Assembly: GCA_002212725.1 (NCBI GenBank)
Contig: MTCR01000103.1
Span: 1-64,000 of the forward strand
DNA from: Sphingobacteriales bacterium TSM_CSM
GTDB lineage: Bacteria; Bacteroidota; Bacteroidia; Chitinophagales; UBA2359
DNA length: 64,000 bases
Direction: 5' to 3'
The position numbers were made by a program, and so were the translations under genes. Each line of letters opens with the position of its first letter. Position 1 is the stretch's first letter. Positions 37,289-45,877 of the stretch are shown here, in pieces. The notes under the pieces are model-generated. The model saw nothing but the letters and a program-made list of their open reading frames with translations, had not been told where the DNA came from and did no database searches.

Positions 37289-38566
37289 ATGAAGGAACGA
37301 ATTTTGATAGCCGAAGAAATTAGCAAAACATACTTGAAAGACGACCGTACACAGTCTTTCTGGGCAAGTGCGGCATTGGGGAAGTTGTTTGGACAAAACA
37401 AACCGGCACCAACAACCAACACTTTTGAAGCCCTGCACAACATAAGTTTTACCTTACCGGAATGCAGTGTTTTGGGCATTATAGGCCGCAACGGGGCAGG
37501 CAAGAGCACGCTGCTGCAAGTGTTAAGCGGCATAGTAGCGCCCACAAAAGGTAATGTATGGTATAACGGCCGGATAGCAGCAGTTTTAGATGTGGGTACC
37601 GGTTTTCATCCCGATTTAAGCGGGCGGGAGAACATCTATTTCAGTGGCGCCTTGTGGGGCATGGACAAGCGTTTGGTAAATAGCCGTTTTGATGCAATAG
37701 TAGATTTCAGCGGCATAGCAGCTTTTATTGATACGCCGGTTAAGCATTATTCAAGCGGCATGTATGTTCGGTTGGCGTTTTCGGTTCTGGCATTTTTAGA
37801 TGCCGATATTTTATTGTTTGATGAGGTGCTGGCGGTGGGTGATATGCAGTTCAGGCTTAAAATATTTGAACGGATAAAGGAAATTACCCGCTTAGGAGCA
37901 GTGGTGATAATGGCCAGCCATGATATGTGGCAGATAAACCAGTTGTGCAACCGGTGTATTTGGCTCCACAAAGGTAAAATGCTGGCTGATGGCACTCCAA
38001 ATGCAGTGACAGAGAAGTATATTGAGAGCTACTGGCTGGAAGCAATGGGATATGCACCCGATGCCCAGGTAAGCGGAAACATGGTCAACCCCCTTACAAT
38101 AAGAACCTGGCCCGAAGCAGAACAGCCGGGTAATGCAGTGTTGCGGTTGAGCAGGGCACAAATTATGGTTGAGGGTTTGCCTCAAAGCGTACCAATTTAC
38201 ATGAATACCGGCTTTTACTTTGAAATAGCTTACACCAAGTTACAAAGCGGCTTTCCTACCAATTTTTACCTTACTGTTTTTCATATATCCGGAAATCCTG
38301 CGCTATCAACCGTAAACCAGCTGGAGGCAATTGATTCGGAAACCGGCTCTTATGTGCTGCGTTGCTATTTTCCGCCCAATTTATTTAACCACGGATTGTA
38401 CTATATTGACCTTTGGGCGGGAGAATCTACCATGCAATACCTGCTTCATTTTCCAAAAGTCGTTTTTTTTCAGGTTCTATGTTTGCCCGAATTAGAGTTA
38501 TCGGTTTCGCGCGATGTACATGCCCATATAAGGCCGATATTTGAATGGCAATGGAAACGGGACTAA
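37289..38566 (+). CDS. Wzt-type ABC exporter ATPase with C-terminal carbohydrate-binding-like domain
   Basis: This 425-residue protein has the ABC motifs in order: Walker A GRNGAGKST (Lys72), YSSGMYVRLAF in the signature position, Walker B DILLFDEVLAVGD, and H-loop MASHD. The YSSGM signature and LDVGTGFHPDLSGRENIY are typical of Wzt/TagH-type exporters. The C-terminal ~150 residues (from about LRLSRAQIMVEGL to the tryptophan-rich end) match the position of the Wzt C-terminal substrate-binding domain. It pairs with the permease at 30183. It ends the operon and is convergent with the UbiA gene (14-nt gap). Confidence 0.9.
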   Translation: MKERILIAEEISKTYLKDDRTQSFWASAALGKLFGQNKPAPTTNTFEALHNISFTLPECSVLGIIGRNGAGKSTLLQVLSGIVAPTKGNVWYNGRIAAVLDVGTGFHPDLSGRENIYFSGALWGMDKRLVNSRFDAIVDFSGIAAFIDTPVKHYSSGMYVRLAFSVLAFLDADILLFDEVLAVGDMQFRLKIFERIKEITRLGAVVIMASHDMWQINQLCNRCIWLHKGKMLADGTPNAVTEKYIESYWLEAMGYAPDAQVSGNMVNPLTIRTWPEAEQPGNAVLRLSRAQIMVEGLPQSVPIYMNTGFYFEIAYTKLQSGFPTNFYLTVFHISGNPALSTVNQLEAIDSETGSYVLRCYFPPNLFNHGLYYIDLWAGESTMQYLLHFPKVVFFQVLCLPELELSVSRDVHAHIRPIFEWQWKRD

Positions 38567-38580
38567 AATAGACTGCCCTT

Positions 38581-39495
38581 TTACAGCAACATTCTGAACC
38601 TGATAAATTTGAATATATTATCAGCCATAACCAATAATAACGGCAGGTGATACAGAAGTACAGGGGTGCGGTCATTGGCAAATACTATGAAGCCCATAAA
38701 AAACGCCACTACCGGCCAATTTATAAAGCCGGTTTGGAGGTAAAAGAGCAGGCAGTTTGCAACAAGCAACAAAAGCAAAATAACCCGCGTTGCGCTAAAA
38801 CCCAGCACCACAGGCAAGGTTTGCACACCGTGCAACGAATCGGAGCGAACATCTTTAAAATCCCAGATAATTTCGCCCATCAATACAAAAAGCAGGAAAT
38901 AATAGTTTTGAATGAGCAGATACCCCACAGGTTGCTCCACCCCTTGGTAATAATGCAGAATAACCACCACCGGCAAAGTCCAGATGAATAATGCCGAAAA
39001 CAGGTTTTTTACCAAAAACAGGTTTTTAACTCTGATACCTTTTTTATTTAGCGGCAAGGTGTATAAAAAAGTAACCGGAATAAAAAACAGATAGGGCAGG
39101 AGCGGCTCCCGGTAAACGGACAAAATGCCTGCAGGCACTAAACACAATACCACCGAACCATACAACCCCCACCGGGCTTGTTTAGTTGTGAGCGCATCGT
39201 TTACCTGCGTTATTTGGTCTTTGATATGGTCATAAGCGCGGTCAAAAATATATAAGGCAAGATTCCAAAAGGCGAAGGACAGCAGCACGTGCAGTTTTAT
39301 GGGGGCTGACTGCTGGTTTAAATAGTAATAAATTATGTTGTGATAAAGAAAAAAGCAGATAATGCCAATGTGTAGCCGTGTTTTAAAAAATGCATACCAT
39401 AATTGGATAGCTTTTTTAGCAGTCTTTGTTTGCAAAAGTTGGGTAATTTGTATAAAAACCGGCTGCATGATGCCTATAATTGTATATTTGAGCAT
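38581..39495 (-). CDS. UbiA-family prenyltransferase
   Basis: This 304-residue protein has about eight transmembrane segments. The first Asp-rich motif is FDRAYDHIKD, a D-x3-D-x3-D pattern; the usual leading Asn is not obvious. The second motif WDFKDVRSDSLHGVQTLP is typical. UbiA enzymes transfer polyprenyl groups from diphosphates to aromatic or other acceptors at the membrane. The substrate is unknown. An alternative start is ATG at 39468. It is convergent with the ABC ATPase and divergent from the LMF-like gene. Confidence 0.85.
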   Translation of the reverse strand: MLKYTIIGIMQPVFIQITQLLQTKTAKKAIQLWYAFFKTRLHIGIICFFLYHNIIYYYLNQQSAPIKLHVLLSFAFWNLALYIFDRAYDHIKDQITQVNDALTTKQARWGLYGSVVLCLVPAGILSVYREPLLPYLFFIPVTFLYTLPLNKKGIRVKNLFLVKNLFSALFIWTLPVVVILHYYQGVEQPVGYLLIQNYYFLLFVLMGEIIWDFKDVRSDSLHGVQTLPVVLGFSATRVILLLLLVANCLLFYLQTGFINWPVVAFFMGFIVFANDRTPVLLYHLPLLLVMADNIFKFIRFRMLL

Positions 39496-39562
39496 AGAAA
39501 GCGAAAAATAGACAAAAAGTGGGTTTTAAGTTAGTAGCACGAAGCCTTTTTTAACAAACGCT

Positions 39563-39570
39563 TACTTTTG
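39563..39570 (+). promoter_or_regulatory. -7 element TACTTTTG immediately before the ATG
   Basis: This octamer fits TAnnTTTG and ends 5 nt before the ATG at 39576, which would give a transcript with no or almost no leader. No -33 TTTG at the standard spacing was seen. Confidence 0.45.
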
Positions 39571-39575
39571 CAAAA

Positions 39576-41252
39576 ATGCCCGAAAATATAGCCCTGTTGT
39601 TTACTAAACTAAAAGCGCCGGCACCCGTAGGCTGCATTGCTCCCTGGTTTATTAGAGCAATGGGGGTTATTTATCTGGTTGCTTTGGTGCCTTTTTTGTT
39701 TCAGTACCAAGGTTTATGGGGGCAAAACGGGTTATTGCCTGCCGCAAAACTTTTACAAACGGCTTTTAATTCCGAAGGGTGGTATGCCCTGCTGCATTTT
39801 CCAAGTTTGCTGTGGCTGTATCCTTGCTCTGATGTTATGCTGCTTGTTATTATAGCAGGCGGTTGTGCAGGCGCATTGGGCATGTTGTGTTATGTTGCGC
39901 CACACTGGAGCGCATTGCTTGCCTGGGGTTGCTTTGTATCTGTTACTACTGTTGGCGGCGATTTTTCAGTTATTATTATTGACCTGTTTTTAGCCGAAAC
40001 CGGTTTTTTAACCGTTTTACTGGCATTTTGCCTGCGTTACTTTGGTTATGTGCCGGTGTTGCCGGCATTTTTGCTCAGGTTGCTGTTGTTCAGGCTTTGG
40101 TTTTCAATGGGCATGGTAAAATTTTACTTCCCGGGCGAAAGCTGGCGGAATTTTACTTTTTTCGATTACTTTTTTCCTTTTCAACCCATGCCAACGCCGT
40201 TGGCGTGGTATTTTCACAAGCTGCCTGTTTTCTGGTTTAAATTTACCATTGTCGCAACTTTTATTGTAGAAATGATTGTGCCGTTTTTCGTTTTTTTCGG
40301 CCGTGTTTGGCGCTATGTTGCTGTAGCCTGTTTTACGGCAATTTCGGTGTTAATTATGCTGTCGGGAAATTATGGCTATTTCAACATATTATCAATAGTG
40401 CTAAGTTTGCTGCTGCTGCAAGATGACGATTCTATTTTCGGACATAAAAGCGAGTTGGCACAACCGGCTAAAAATCCCTCCTCAAACTTAACCCGACTGA
40501 TTTGGGTGCTTGTGTTGTGTTTGGGCTTATTTTCGGGTAGTATGCAGGTTGTTTACACCGCCTGGTTATTTTCACCAAATGTATGCAACCCTCAAAACCA
40601 CCTGTGTTATCCTTTTTACTTTGAGGCTGCCAACCGCCTGCCGCCTCCCTTTGGCTGGGTGAACCGCCTGTACCGTATAGCCGCCAATTTTCGCCTGTCA
40701 AACCCCTACGGTGTTTTTAAAGATATTAACCGTTTCAGGGTAGAGCTTAGGTTTGAGGGCAGTTATGACGGCATTAACTGGCAACCGTATGAGTTTAAGT
40801 ATGTGCCATCGGGTTATACACAGGCTTTAAAGTGGTTCGCCCCCTATTATCCTCGTTTAGACCATGTTATGTATTACGAAACGATTGGAGTTGGCGCTTA
40901 TAATGCCAATCCGTTGCCTCCTTTCAGGACGCCGCAAAATCCGCTCAACCCATACTATACGCCCGATAATGCATGGATTTGTAATTTTGTGGCTGCTCTC
41001 CGGAATAACACATACCCGGTAACCGGTTTATTGCAGCACAACCCCTTTGCTGCCCACAAACCTGCATTTGTAAGGGTTCGGGCATACGCACTGCGGTTTA
41101 CCACCAATTCCGAAATGCAGCAAACAGGCCGGTGGTGGCAGGAAAAATACCTGTTTACCGCCTACAATACAGCCGATGACAGACCGTGTAAACCTTTAAC
41201 CAACCTGCAAAACCTGTATGACCGATACCTTCGGGGCGAATTTAATTTTTAA
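39576..41252 (+). CDS. Lipase maturation factor (LMF)-like membrane protein
   Basis: This 558-residue protein has about nine predicted membrane segments in the first 340 residues, then a soluble C-terminal domain. The region WRNFTFFDYFFPFQPMPTPLAWYFHKLP, broken here by loops, and GNYGYFNILSIVLSLLLLQDD match the lipase maturation factor family, in which animal LMF1 helps lipases fold in the ER. The C-terminal domain includes FRVELRFEGSYDGINWQPYE and WFAPYYPRLDHVMYYE, also LMF-like. The role of bacterial members is not established. It is followed after 5 nt by the SnoaL-like lipoprotein gene. Confidence 0.85.
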   Translation: MPENIALLFTKLKAPAPVGCIAPWFIRAMGVIYLVALVPFLFQYQGLWGQNGLLPAAKLLQTAFNSEGWYALLHFPSLLWLYPCSDVMLLVIIAGGCAGALGMLCYVAPHWSALLAWGCFVSVTTVGGDFSVIIIDLFLAETGFLTVLLAFCLRYFGYVPVLPAFLLRLLLFRLWFSMGMVKFYFPGESWRNFTFFDYFFPFQPMPTPLAWYFHKLPVFWFKFTIVATFIVEMIVPFFVFFGRVWRYVAVACFTAISVLIMLSGNYGYFNILSIVLSLLLLQDDDSIFGHKSELAQPAKNPSSNLTRLIWVLVLCLGLFSGSMQVVYTAWLFSPNVCNPQNHLCYPFYFEAANRLPPPFGWVNRLYRIAANFRLSNPYGVFKDINRFRVELRFEGSYDGINWQPYEFKYVPSGYTQALKWFAPYYPRLDHVMYYETIGVGAYNANPLPPFRTPQNPLNPYYTPDNAWICNFVAALRNNTYPVTGLLQHNPFAAHKPAFVRVRAYALRFTTNSEMQQTGRWWQEKYLFTAYNTADDRPCKPLTNLQNLYDRYLRGEFNF

Positions 41253-41257
41253 AGCAA

Positions 41258-41803
41258 ATGAAAACAATTAAGCAAAAGTTAATCTTGTTGGCTGTTTTAA
41301 TGGAGATGCTGTTTGCCTGCAACAACAGCGGTACCGGTAATGTAAGCAATAGCAGTATGCCCGGAAAAGGTCATTTTGTTTCTGATACTTTGGCAATTGC
41401 GAATAACAAAAACGTAGTAAGGCAACTGCATGAGGAAGTATGGAGCAAAGGTAAAATTAACCTTATTGATGCCCTTTATAATGCCAACATGGTTTGCCAT
41501 GTGCCATTAGACAGCCCCTGGACAACAATTGAACGCCTTAAACAAGTTGTTATCAATCACAGGGCTGCATTTCCCGACTGGAAGGAGGAAATTACCCGCT
41601 TAATTGCTGAAGAGGATTGGGTGGTATCAAAATACCGGGTTAGCGGAACCCAAAAAGGCATATTTTGGGATATTGCACCATCGGGCAATGCCATTGCTAT
41701 GGAGGAAGTGGTTGTTTTCAGGTTTGAAAACGGTAAAATTGCAGAACAATGGTCGTATCCAAATTTGTATGAATACAGAAGGCAATTGCTTAATGGTAAA
41801 TGA
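41258..41803 (+). CDS. SnoaL/ester-cyclase-like lipoprotein
   Basis: This 181-residue protein has a lipoprotein signal (LMEMLFAC, Cys at about residue 21). The mature part matches the SnoaL-like (NTF2-fold) ester-cyclase family: NVVRQLHEEVWSKGKINLID, AAFPDWKEEITRLIAEEDWV, and VVVFRFENGKIAEQWSYPN. SnoaL proteins isomerise or cyclise small molecules, but many lipoprotein members have no assigned reaction. It is tightly spaced after the LMF-like gene and overlaps the WD40 gene by ATGA. Confidence 0.85.
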   Translation: MKTIKQKLILLAVLMEMLFACNNSGTGNVSNSSMPGKGHFVSDTLAIANNKNVVRQLHEEVWSKGKINLIDALYNANMVCHVPLDSPWTTIERLKQVVINHRAAFPDWKEEITRLIAEEDWVVSKYRVSGTQKGIFWDIAPSGNAIAMEEVVVFRFENGKIAEQWSYPNLYEYRRQLLNGK

Positions 41804-42873
41804 AAAGCAGAGCTATGAAGAAAAGTTATTTGGCAAAAGCCGTTTTGTTTTACCTGATTCTTCTTTTTTGGTTTTACCTGTTGCAAAACTGCCGGCAAAG
41901 GAGCAGTCAGGTGCCAACCGGCGAAGAAACAGCTGTTGCAGTGCATGACACATCGGAAAACCCGGTTTATAACCTATGGACACCATACGGGGTTTATGCC
42001 GCTTTTTACTCGCCCGATGGCAGGCATATTGCTGTTGGTGGCGCTACAGGCCTCATAGAATTATGGGATGCCGCCACTTTTGAAACCCTGTGTCAGATGC
42101 ATGGGCATACCCGGTCAGCCAATACCACCCTGTTTAGCCCCGATGGAAAGTATATAATTTCGGGCAGTGGCGACAGTACGGTAAGAATTTGGGAGGTGCA
42201 GAACTGCCGCTTAACAGCCACATTGCCCCAACATTACAACGAAACCTACACCACTCTTTACAGCAATTCGGGTAAACTATTTGCTTCTACAGGTGCCGAT
42301 TCCACCGTCATAATCTGGAATGCCCAAACCCAAAAGCCCATATCACAACTTACCGGACATGCCGGCGCTGTTTATTTTGCCTGGTTTTCCGGCAATGAAG
42401 AATACATTGTTACCGGTTCCCGCGACGGGCAGGTTATTTTATGGAACGTTCAAACAGGAAAACCGGTGCGCACCTACAGCGGGCATACCGGCGCTGTTTA
42501 TTGTGTGGTAATGAGCGCCAACGACAGCCTGATAATATCGGGCAGCGGCGATGGTACAGCCAAACTTTGGGAAACAAATTCGGGTAAAAACCTGCAAACT
42601 TACTATGGTGCCCAAGATAAAATTCTGGTAGCCATGTTCAGCCCCGATGAGCAATCGGTCATAGCATCGAGCGGCGATACTTTTATAAGGCAATGGGATA
42701 CCAAAACAGGAGCGCTGCAACAGGTTTTTTCGGGACACAAAGGCATAGTCTGCACCATACATAACAGCCCCGATGGTAAACGGTTGCTTTCGGGTGGCAT
42801 GGACGGTACGGTTAAGGAATGGAGCCTGGATAATGCAAAATTATTGCGAAGTAAAACTCTTTACCAAAAATAG
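41800..42873 (+). CDS. Membrane-anchored seven-bladed WD40 protein
   Basis: This 357-residue protein has an N-terminal membrane segment (LFYLILLFWFYLLQNC), followed by a seven-repeat WD40 propeller with typical blades such as TLFSPDGKYIISGSGDSTVRIW and GHAGAVYFAWFSGNEEYI. The propeller is likely periplasmic and may be a protein-interaction platform. Its ATG at 41800 overlaps the stop of the SnoaL-like gene (ATGA), which suggests translational coupling. ATG at 41815 is an alternative start. No catalytic residues are expected. Confidence 0.88.
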   Translation: MKSRAMKKSYLAKAVLFYLILLFWFYLLQNCRQRSSQVPTGEETAVAVHDTSENPVYNLWTPYGVYAAFYSPDGRHIAVGGATGLIELWDAATFETLCQMHGHTRSANTTLFSPDGKYIISGSGDSTVRIWEVQNCRLTATLPQHYNETYTTLYSNSGKLFASTGADSTVIIWNAQTQKPISQLTGHAGAVYFAWFSGNEEYIVTGSRDGQVILWNVQTGKPVRTYSGHTGAVYCVVMSANDSLIISGSGDGTAKLWETNSGKNLQTYYGAQDKILVAMFSPDEQSVIASSGDTFIRQWDTKTGALQQVFSGHKGIVCTIHNSPDGKRLLSGGMDGTVKEWSLDNAKLLRSKTLYQK

Positions 42874-42875
42874 CC

Positions 42876-42883
42876 TATATTTG
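42876..42883 (+). promoter_or_regulatory. -7 element TATATTTG before the HxN PhyH gene
   Basis: This octamer fits TAnnTTTG and lies 33 nt before the ATG at 42917, just after the WD40 stop. A matching -33 was not found. Confidence 0.4.
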
Positions 42884-42916
42884 CAAAGAACCGGCAATTT
42901 CAAATCCTCTCAACTC

Positions 42917-43858
42917 ATGAACCGTGTATTTTGTGACGACCTGCTGCAACGCCAGTTTGAAACCGACGGATACGTGGTGGTGCCACAGTTTTTAAATGCT
43001 GCCGAAGTGCAAAACCTGTTAACTGCTTACCACAAACCTGACGGCAATATTAACGGTAAGTTTCACCGCACCCTGCAGTTTCAAAGTGTAGCATACAAAA
43101 AAGACCTGAGCATAGCTGTCAAGGAGTTGGTAACCCCCAAAGCGCTCAATCTGCTGCAAGATTACCGCTACCTTTTATCTTCGTTTATGGTGAAAGAGCC
43201 TGAAGCTGATAATGCTTTTGAACTGCACCAAAACTGGAATTTTGTGGAAGAGGACAAGTATCATTCGGTAGTATTTTGGGTTCCGTTAGTAGATACCGAT
43301 GCAAAAAACGGCGCTATGTATGTGGTAAAGGGGTCGAACAGGCTATTGCCGACTTACCGGGGCGGACCCAATATTCCTTCGGTTTTTGAAGCGGTAATAC
43401 CTTATATAAAGGAACACTACCTTACCATTATTCCTCTTAAAGCAGGCGACGCCATTATTTTTGATGACGCTTTGCTGCATTACACCTCTTCCAACCAAAG
43501 CAGCAACACCCGGTATGCCATTGCACAGGTTATGATACCCCGGGTTGCCCGCCCCATACACTACTACCAATCGGCCGAAAATACAGGTAAAAAAATTGAG
43601 GTGTTTGAAATTGACGATGATTTTTACCTATACTACTATAACCGCTACCCGCTTGGCGACTATCCTGCCGATTGCCGGCAAATTGGAACTATTCCCTGTA
43701 GCTCCAAACCTTTAACAATAAACCAGTTTGAGTCTCTGTATCATAAAACAGCATTAACACCCGAAAAACAAAGAAGTGTGTCTGTCACAGATGTGAAGCG
43801 TTTTTTTGTAAAAGTAGGCCAAAAAATTGGAAATGCCATTTTTAACAGCGCTCATTAA
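42917..43858 (+). CDS. PhyH-like protein with His-x-Asn in place of His-x-Asp
   Basis: This 313-residue protein is closest to domain 1 of the fused protein at 31049. It has LHQNW with His104 and Asn106 (codon AAC, as in the fused protein), the distal His in FDDALLHYTSSN, and Arg in SNTRYAIAQ. Both proteins share DD(S/A)-x-x-H-Y and the MIPR box near the C-terminal half. The Asp-to-Asn change at the iron ligand should alter or abolish normal dioxygenase activity; retention of the other ligands argues against simple decay. ATG 42917 matches the start of its homologues. Possible partner of the operon ending at 38566. Confidence 0.9.
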   Translation: MNRVFCDDLLQRQFETDGYVVVPQFLNAAEVQNLLTAYHKPDGNINGKFHRTLQFQSVAYKKDLSIAVKELVTPKALNLLQDYRYLLSSFMVKEPEADNAFELHQNWNFVEEDKYHSVVFWVPLVDTDAKNGAMYVVKGSNRLLPTYRGGPNIPSVFEAVIPYIKEHYLTIIPLKAGDAIIFDDALLHYTSSNQSSNTRYAIAQVMIPRVARPIHYYQSAENTGKKIEVFEIDDDFYLYYYNRYPLGDYPADCRQIGTIPCSSKPLTINQFESLYHKTALTPEKQRSVSVTDVKRFFVKVGQKIGNAIFNSAH

Positions 43859-43883
43859 ATACAATAATGTAAACTTATGCAAA

Positions 43884-44519
43884 ATGAGTAAGGCTTATGT
43901 TTTTTTATTTCTTTGCTGCCTGTACAATCTTGTATTGGCGCAGCAGAGGGCAATAACCAACCGGGGTGAAGAGGTGATTTTATATGAAGACGGCACATGG
44001 GAATATGCCGAACAAGCAACCGATACTGCCGATGCACCAATTGCAACGAACCCGACACCTTTTACCAAAAGCCAAGGAGCCGGTTTTATGGTAGAAAGTA
44101 CCATTGTTGATGATGTAGAAGTTGCCGTTGACCCTGAAAAATGGCGTTTTCAGAGAACAAATGCTGCTGCAGCAGCAGAATATAAATTTGAGCATAAAAG
44201 CAAGCCGCTATATGCCATGTTAATAGCCGAAGAAATGGAAATACCCATAAATTTGCTAAAAAAAGCCGCCCTGAGCAATGCCCGTGATGCGGCAGAAGAT
44301 GCAAGAATTACCTATGAGGAATACAGGGTGGTAAACGGGCAAACTATGTTAATGATGGAAATAAAAGGAACTATTGAAGGAATGCCTTTTGCATATTTGG
44401 GGTATTATTATTCAGGCAGTACCGGAACCATACAATTAATATCCTATACTACTCAAAACTTCTTTGAACAAAATAAAAGTGAACTGGAAGAATTTTTGAA
44501 CGGGTTGGTGGTAAGATAA
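43884..44519 (+). CDS. Secreted protein, unknown function
   Basis: This 211-residue protein has a signal peptide ending LVLAQ. The mature N-terminus QQRAITNRGEEVILYEDGTWEY is a short motif common in small exported Bacteroidota proteins; the rest has alternating charged helices and strands (VDPEKWRFQRTNAAAAAEY, MEIPINLLKKAALSNARDA). I do not recognise the family. The ATG at 43884 was chosen to fit the signal peptide. It lies 25 nt after the PhyH gene, so may share its transcript. Confidence 0.7.
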   Translation: MSKAYVFLFLCCLYNLVLAQQRAITNRGEEVILYEDGTWEYAEQATDTADAPIATNPTPFTKSQGAGFMVESTIVDDVEVAVDPEKWRFQRTNAAAAAEYKFEHKSKPLYAMLIAEEMEIPINLLKKAALSNARDAAEDARITYEEYRVVNGQTMLMMEIKGTIEGMPFAYLGYYYSGSTGTIQLISYTTQNFFEQNKSELEEFLNGLVVR

Positions 44520-44630
44520 CTATGTGCATTCAATAAAATCATTCTTCGTTTGCTATGTGGCACGGTGTTTAGGTTTTTAATTATTGAAATATATATTCAG
44601 ACAGGTAAATACACACATGCCATAACAGCA

Positions 44631-45749
44631 ATGGAAAAAAAAGCAACGCATAAATACTCCGTTTTTACCCGGCGCCTTTCTGAGGCATGGAATTATAAGG
44701 CGCCCATTTTAATTTCGGTGCCCTATTACTTTGCTCTTATCGGCAACATGCGGGTGGGTGAAGTATTAGCTGCTATTGCTGCATCCTATCTTACCATTTC
44801 GGGCATTGCCGGATTTGGTTATTTCATTAATGACCTTACCGATGCCAGACAAGACGCCTTAGCGGGTAAACCCAATGGCATTGCCGGGCTAACTAAGTTG
44901 CAGCAATTGGCAATCTTGCTATTCATATTGCTGCTTGCCTTCCTGCCCTGGCTGTATTTGCCTTTGCGAAAAAGCAATGCGCCGTTTTTAATATTGCAGT
45001 TTGTGTTGTTTATTTTATATTCAGTTCTTCCTTTCCGCCTGAAGGAAAGAGGGTTTGTAGGGGTACTCACCGATGCACTTTATGCACATATAAACCCATC
45101 GCTTCTGGCTGCCCTTACTTTCATCATAATAACAGGCAAATCGGTATTGGAATTACGATATTACTTACTGTTCTTAATACTCTGGCAACTTTTTTTAGGT
45201 ATCAGAAACATTGTGCAGCACCAGATTACCGATAAAGCAAATGACAGCAATGCAAATGTGCGGACATTTGTAGCGAATACCTCGTTTAAAGAACCAAGTA
45301 AATTAATAACCCACTTAGTACTGCCTTTAGAACTGTTATCGTTTATTTTGTTTTTTAGTTATTTGGGGCTACACGGCTTGGGTTGGCAAGGGGTTTCCTT
45401 TTGTTGCACTATGTTGCTGTTGCAGTTTATTACTTTTAGAAAAACCCCTGAGTTTAATGTGCCAACATGGAAACCGGCACTACTGATGGCAAACCAAACG
45501 TACCTTGTTTGGATGCCGTTGTCTCTACTGCTTTCTATTTGCACTTCCCGTTTGGAGTATTGTCTGTTACTTGTTCCACATATACTATTATTCCGGGAGG
45601 TGAAAACAAGGTCTGGTGCTTTATTGCTAAAGTTGGGGCAATTATTTTATTATCGCCTACCGCTGCCTTACTACACTTTGTCTGAAATTGTGTGGGAGAT
45701 TAAACATAAATGGAAAGCGAAAAGTGGAGGGAGGCAGAGAAAACTTTAA
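44631..45749 (+). CDS. UbiA-family prenyltransferase, second copy
   Basis: This 372-residue protein has about eight to nine predicted membrane segments. The first motif is FINDLTDARQDALAG (N-D-x2-D-x3-D, as in UbiA). The second motif is HQITDKANDSNANVRTF, a D-x3-D pattern with the VRTF that follows in many members. The C-terminal ~60 residues are soluble. Chemistry is by family analogy transfer of a prenyl group; the acceptor is unknown. It lies on the plus strand downstream of the HxN PhyH gene. The ATG at 44631 fits the usual N-terminal length. Confidence 0.82.
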   Translation: MEKKATHKYSVFTRRLSEAWNYKAPILISVPYYFALIGNMRVGEVLAAIAASYLTISGIAGFGYFINDLTDARQDALAGKPNGIAGLTKLQQLAILLFILLLAFLPWLYLPLRKSNAPFLILQFVLFILYSVLPFRLKERGFVGVLTDALYAHINPSLLAALTFIIITGKSVLELRYYLLFLILWQLFLGIRNIVQHQITDKANDSNANVRTFVANTSFKEPSKLITHLVLPLELLSFILFFSYLGLHGLGWQGVSFCCTMLLLQFITFRKTPEFNVPTWKPALLMANQTYLVWMPLSLLLSICTSRLEYCLLLVPHILLFREVKTRSGALLLKLGQLFYYRLPLPYYTLSEIVWEIKHKWKAKSGGRQRKL

Positions 45750-45821
45750 TTATTCTTACCCTTTTCTATATTGTTTCAGTATTCGCAAAACCGAATAAAT
45801 CAGTTACAATATAAACCCAAA

Positions 45822-45858
45822 AAAGAGGAGGCTGCCTTTTTTGAACAGCCTCCTCTTT
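45822..45858. terminator. Bidirectional terminator between convergent genes
   Basis: A 13-bp perfect stem (45822-45834 with 45846-45858) and an 11-nt loop lie between the UbiA gene (+) and the propeller gene (-). A- and T-runs flank both arms. Confidence 0.88.
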
Positions 45859-45877
45859 GGTATGATAATTAAACTGC

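Noticed and set aside
31400-43234. Sequencing error as the reason for His-x-Asn
   Set aside because: The same AAC codon appears in two separate genes that share other subtype residues, so error is very unlikely.
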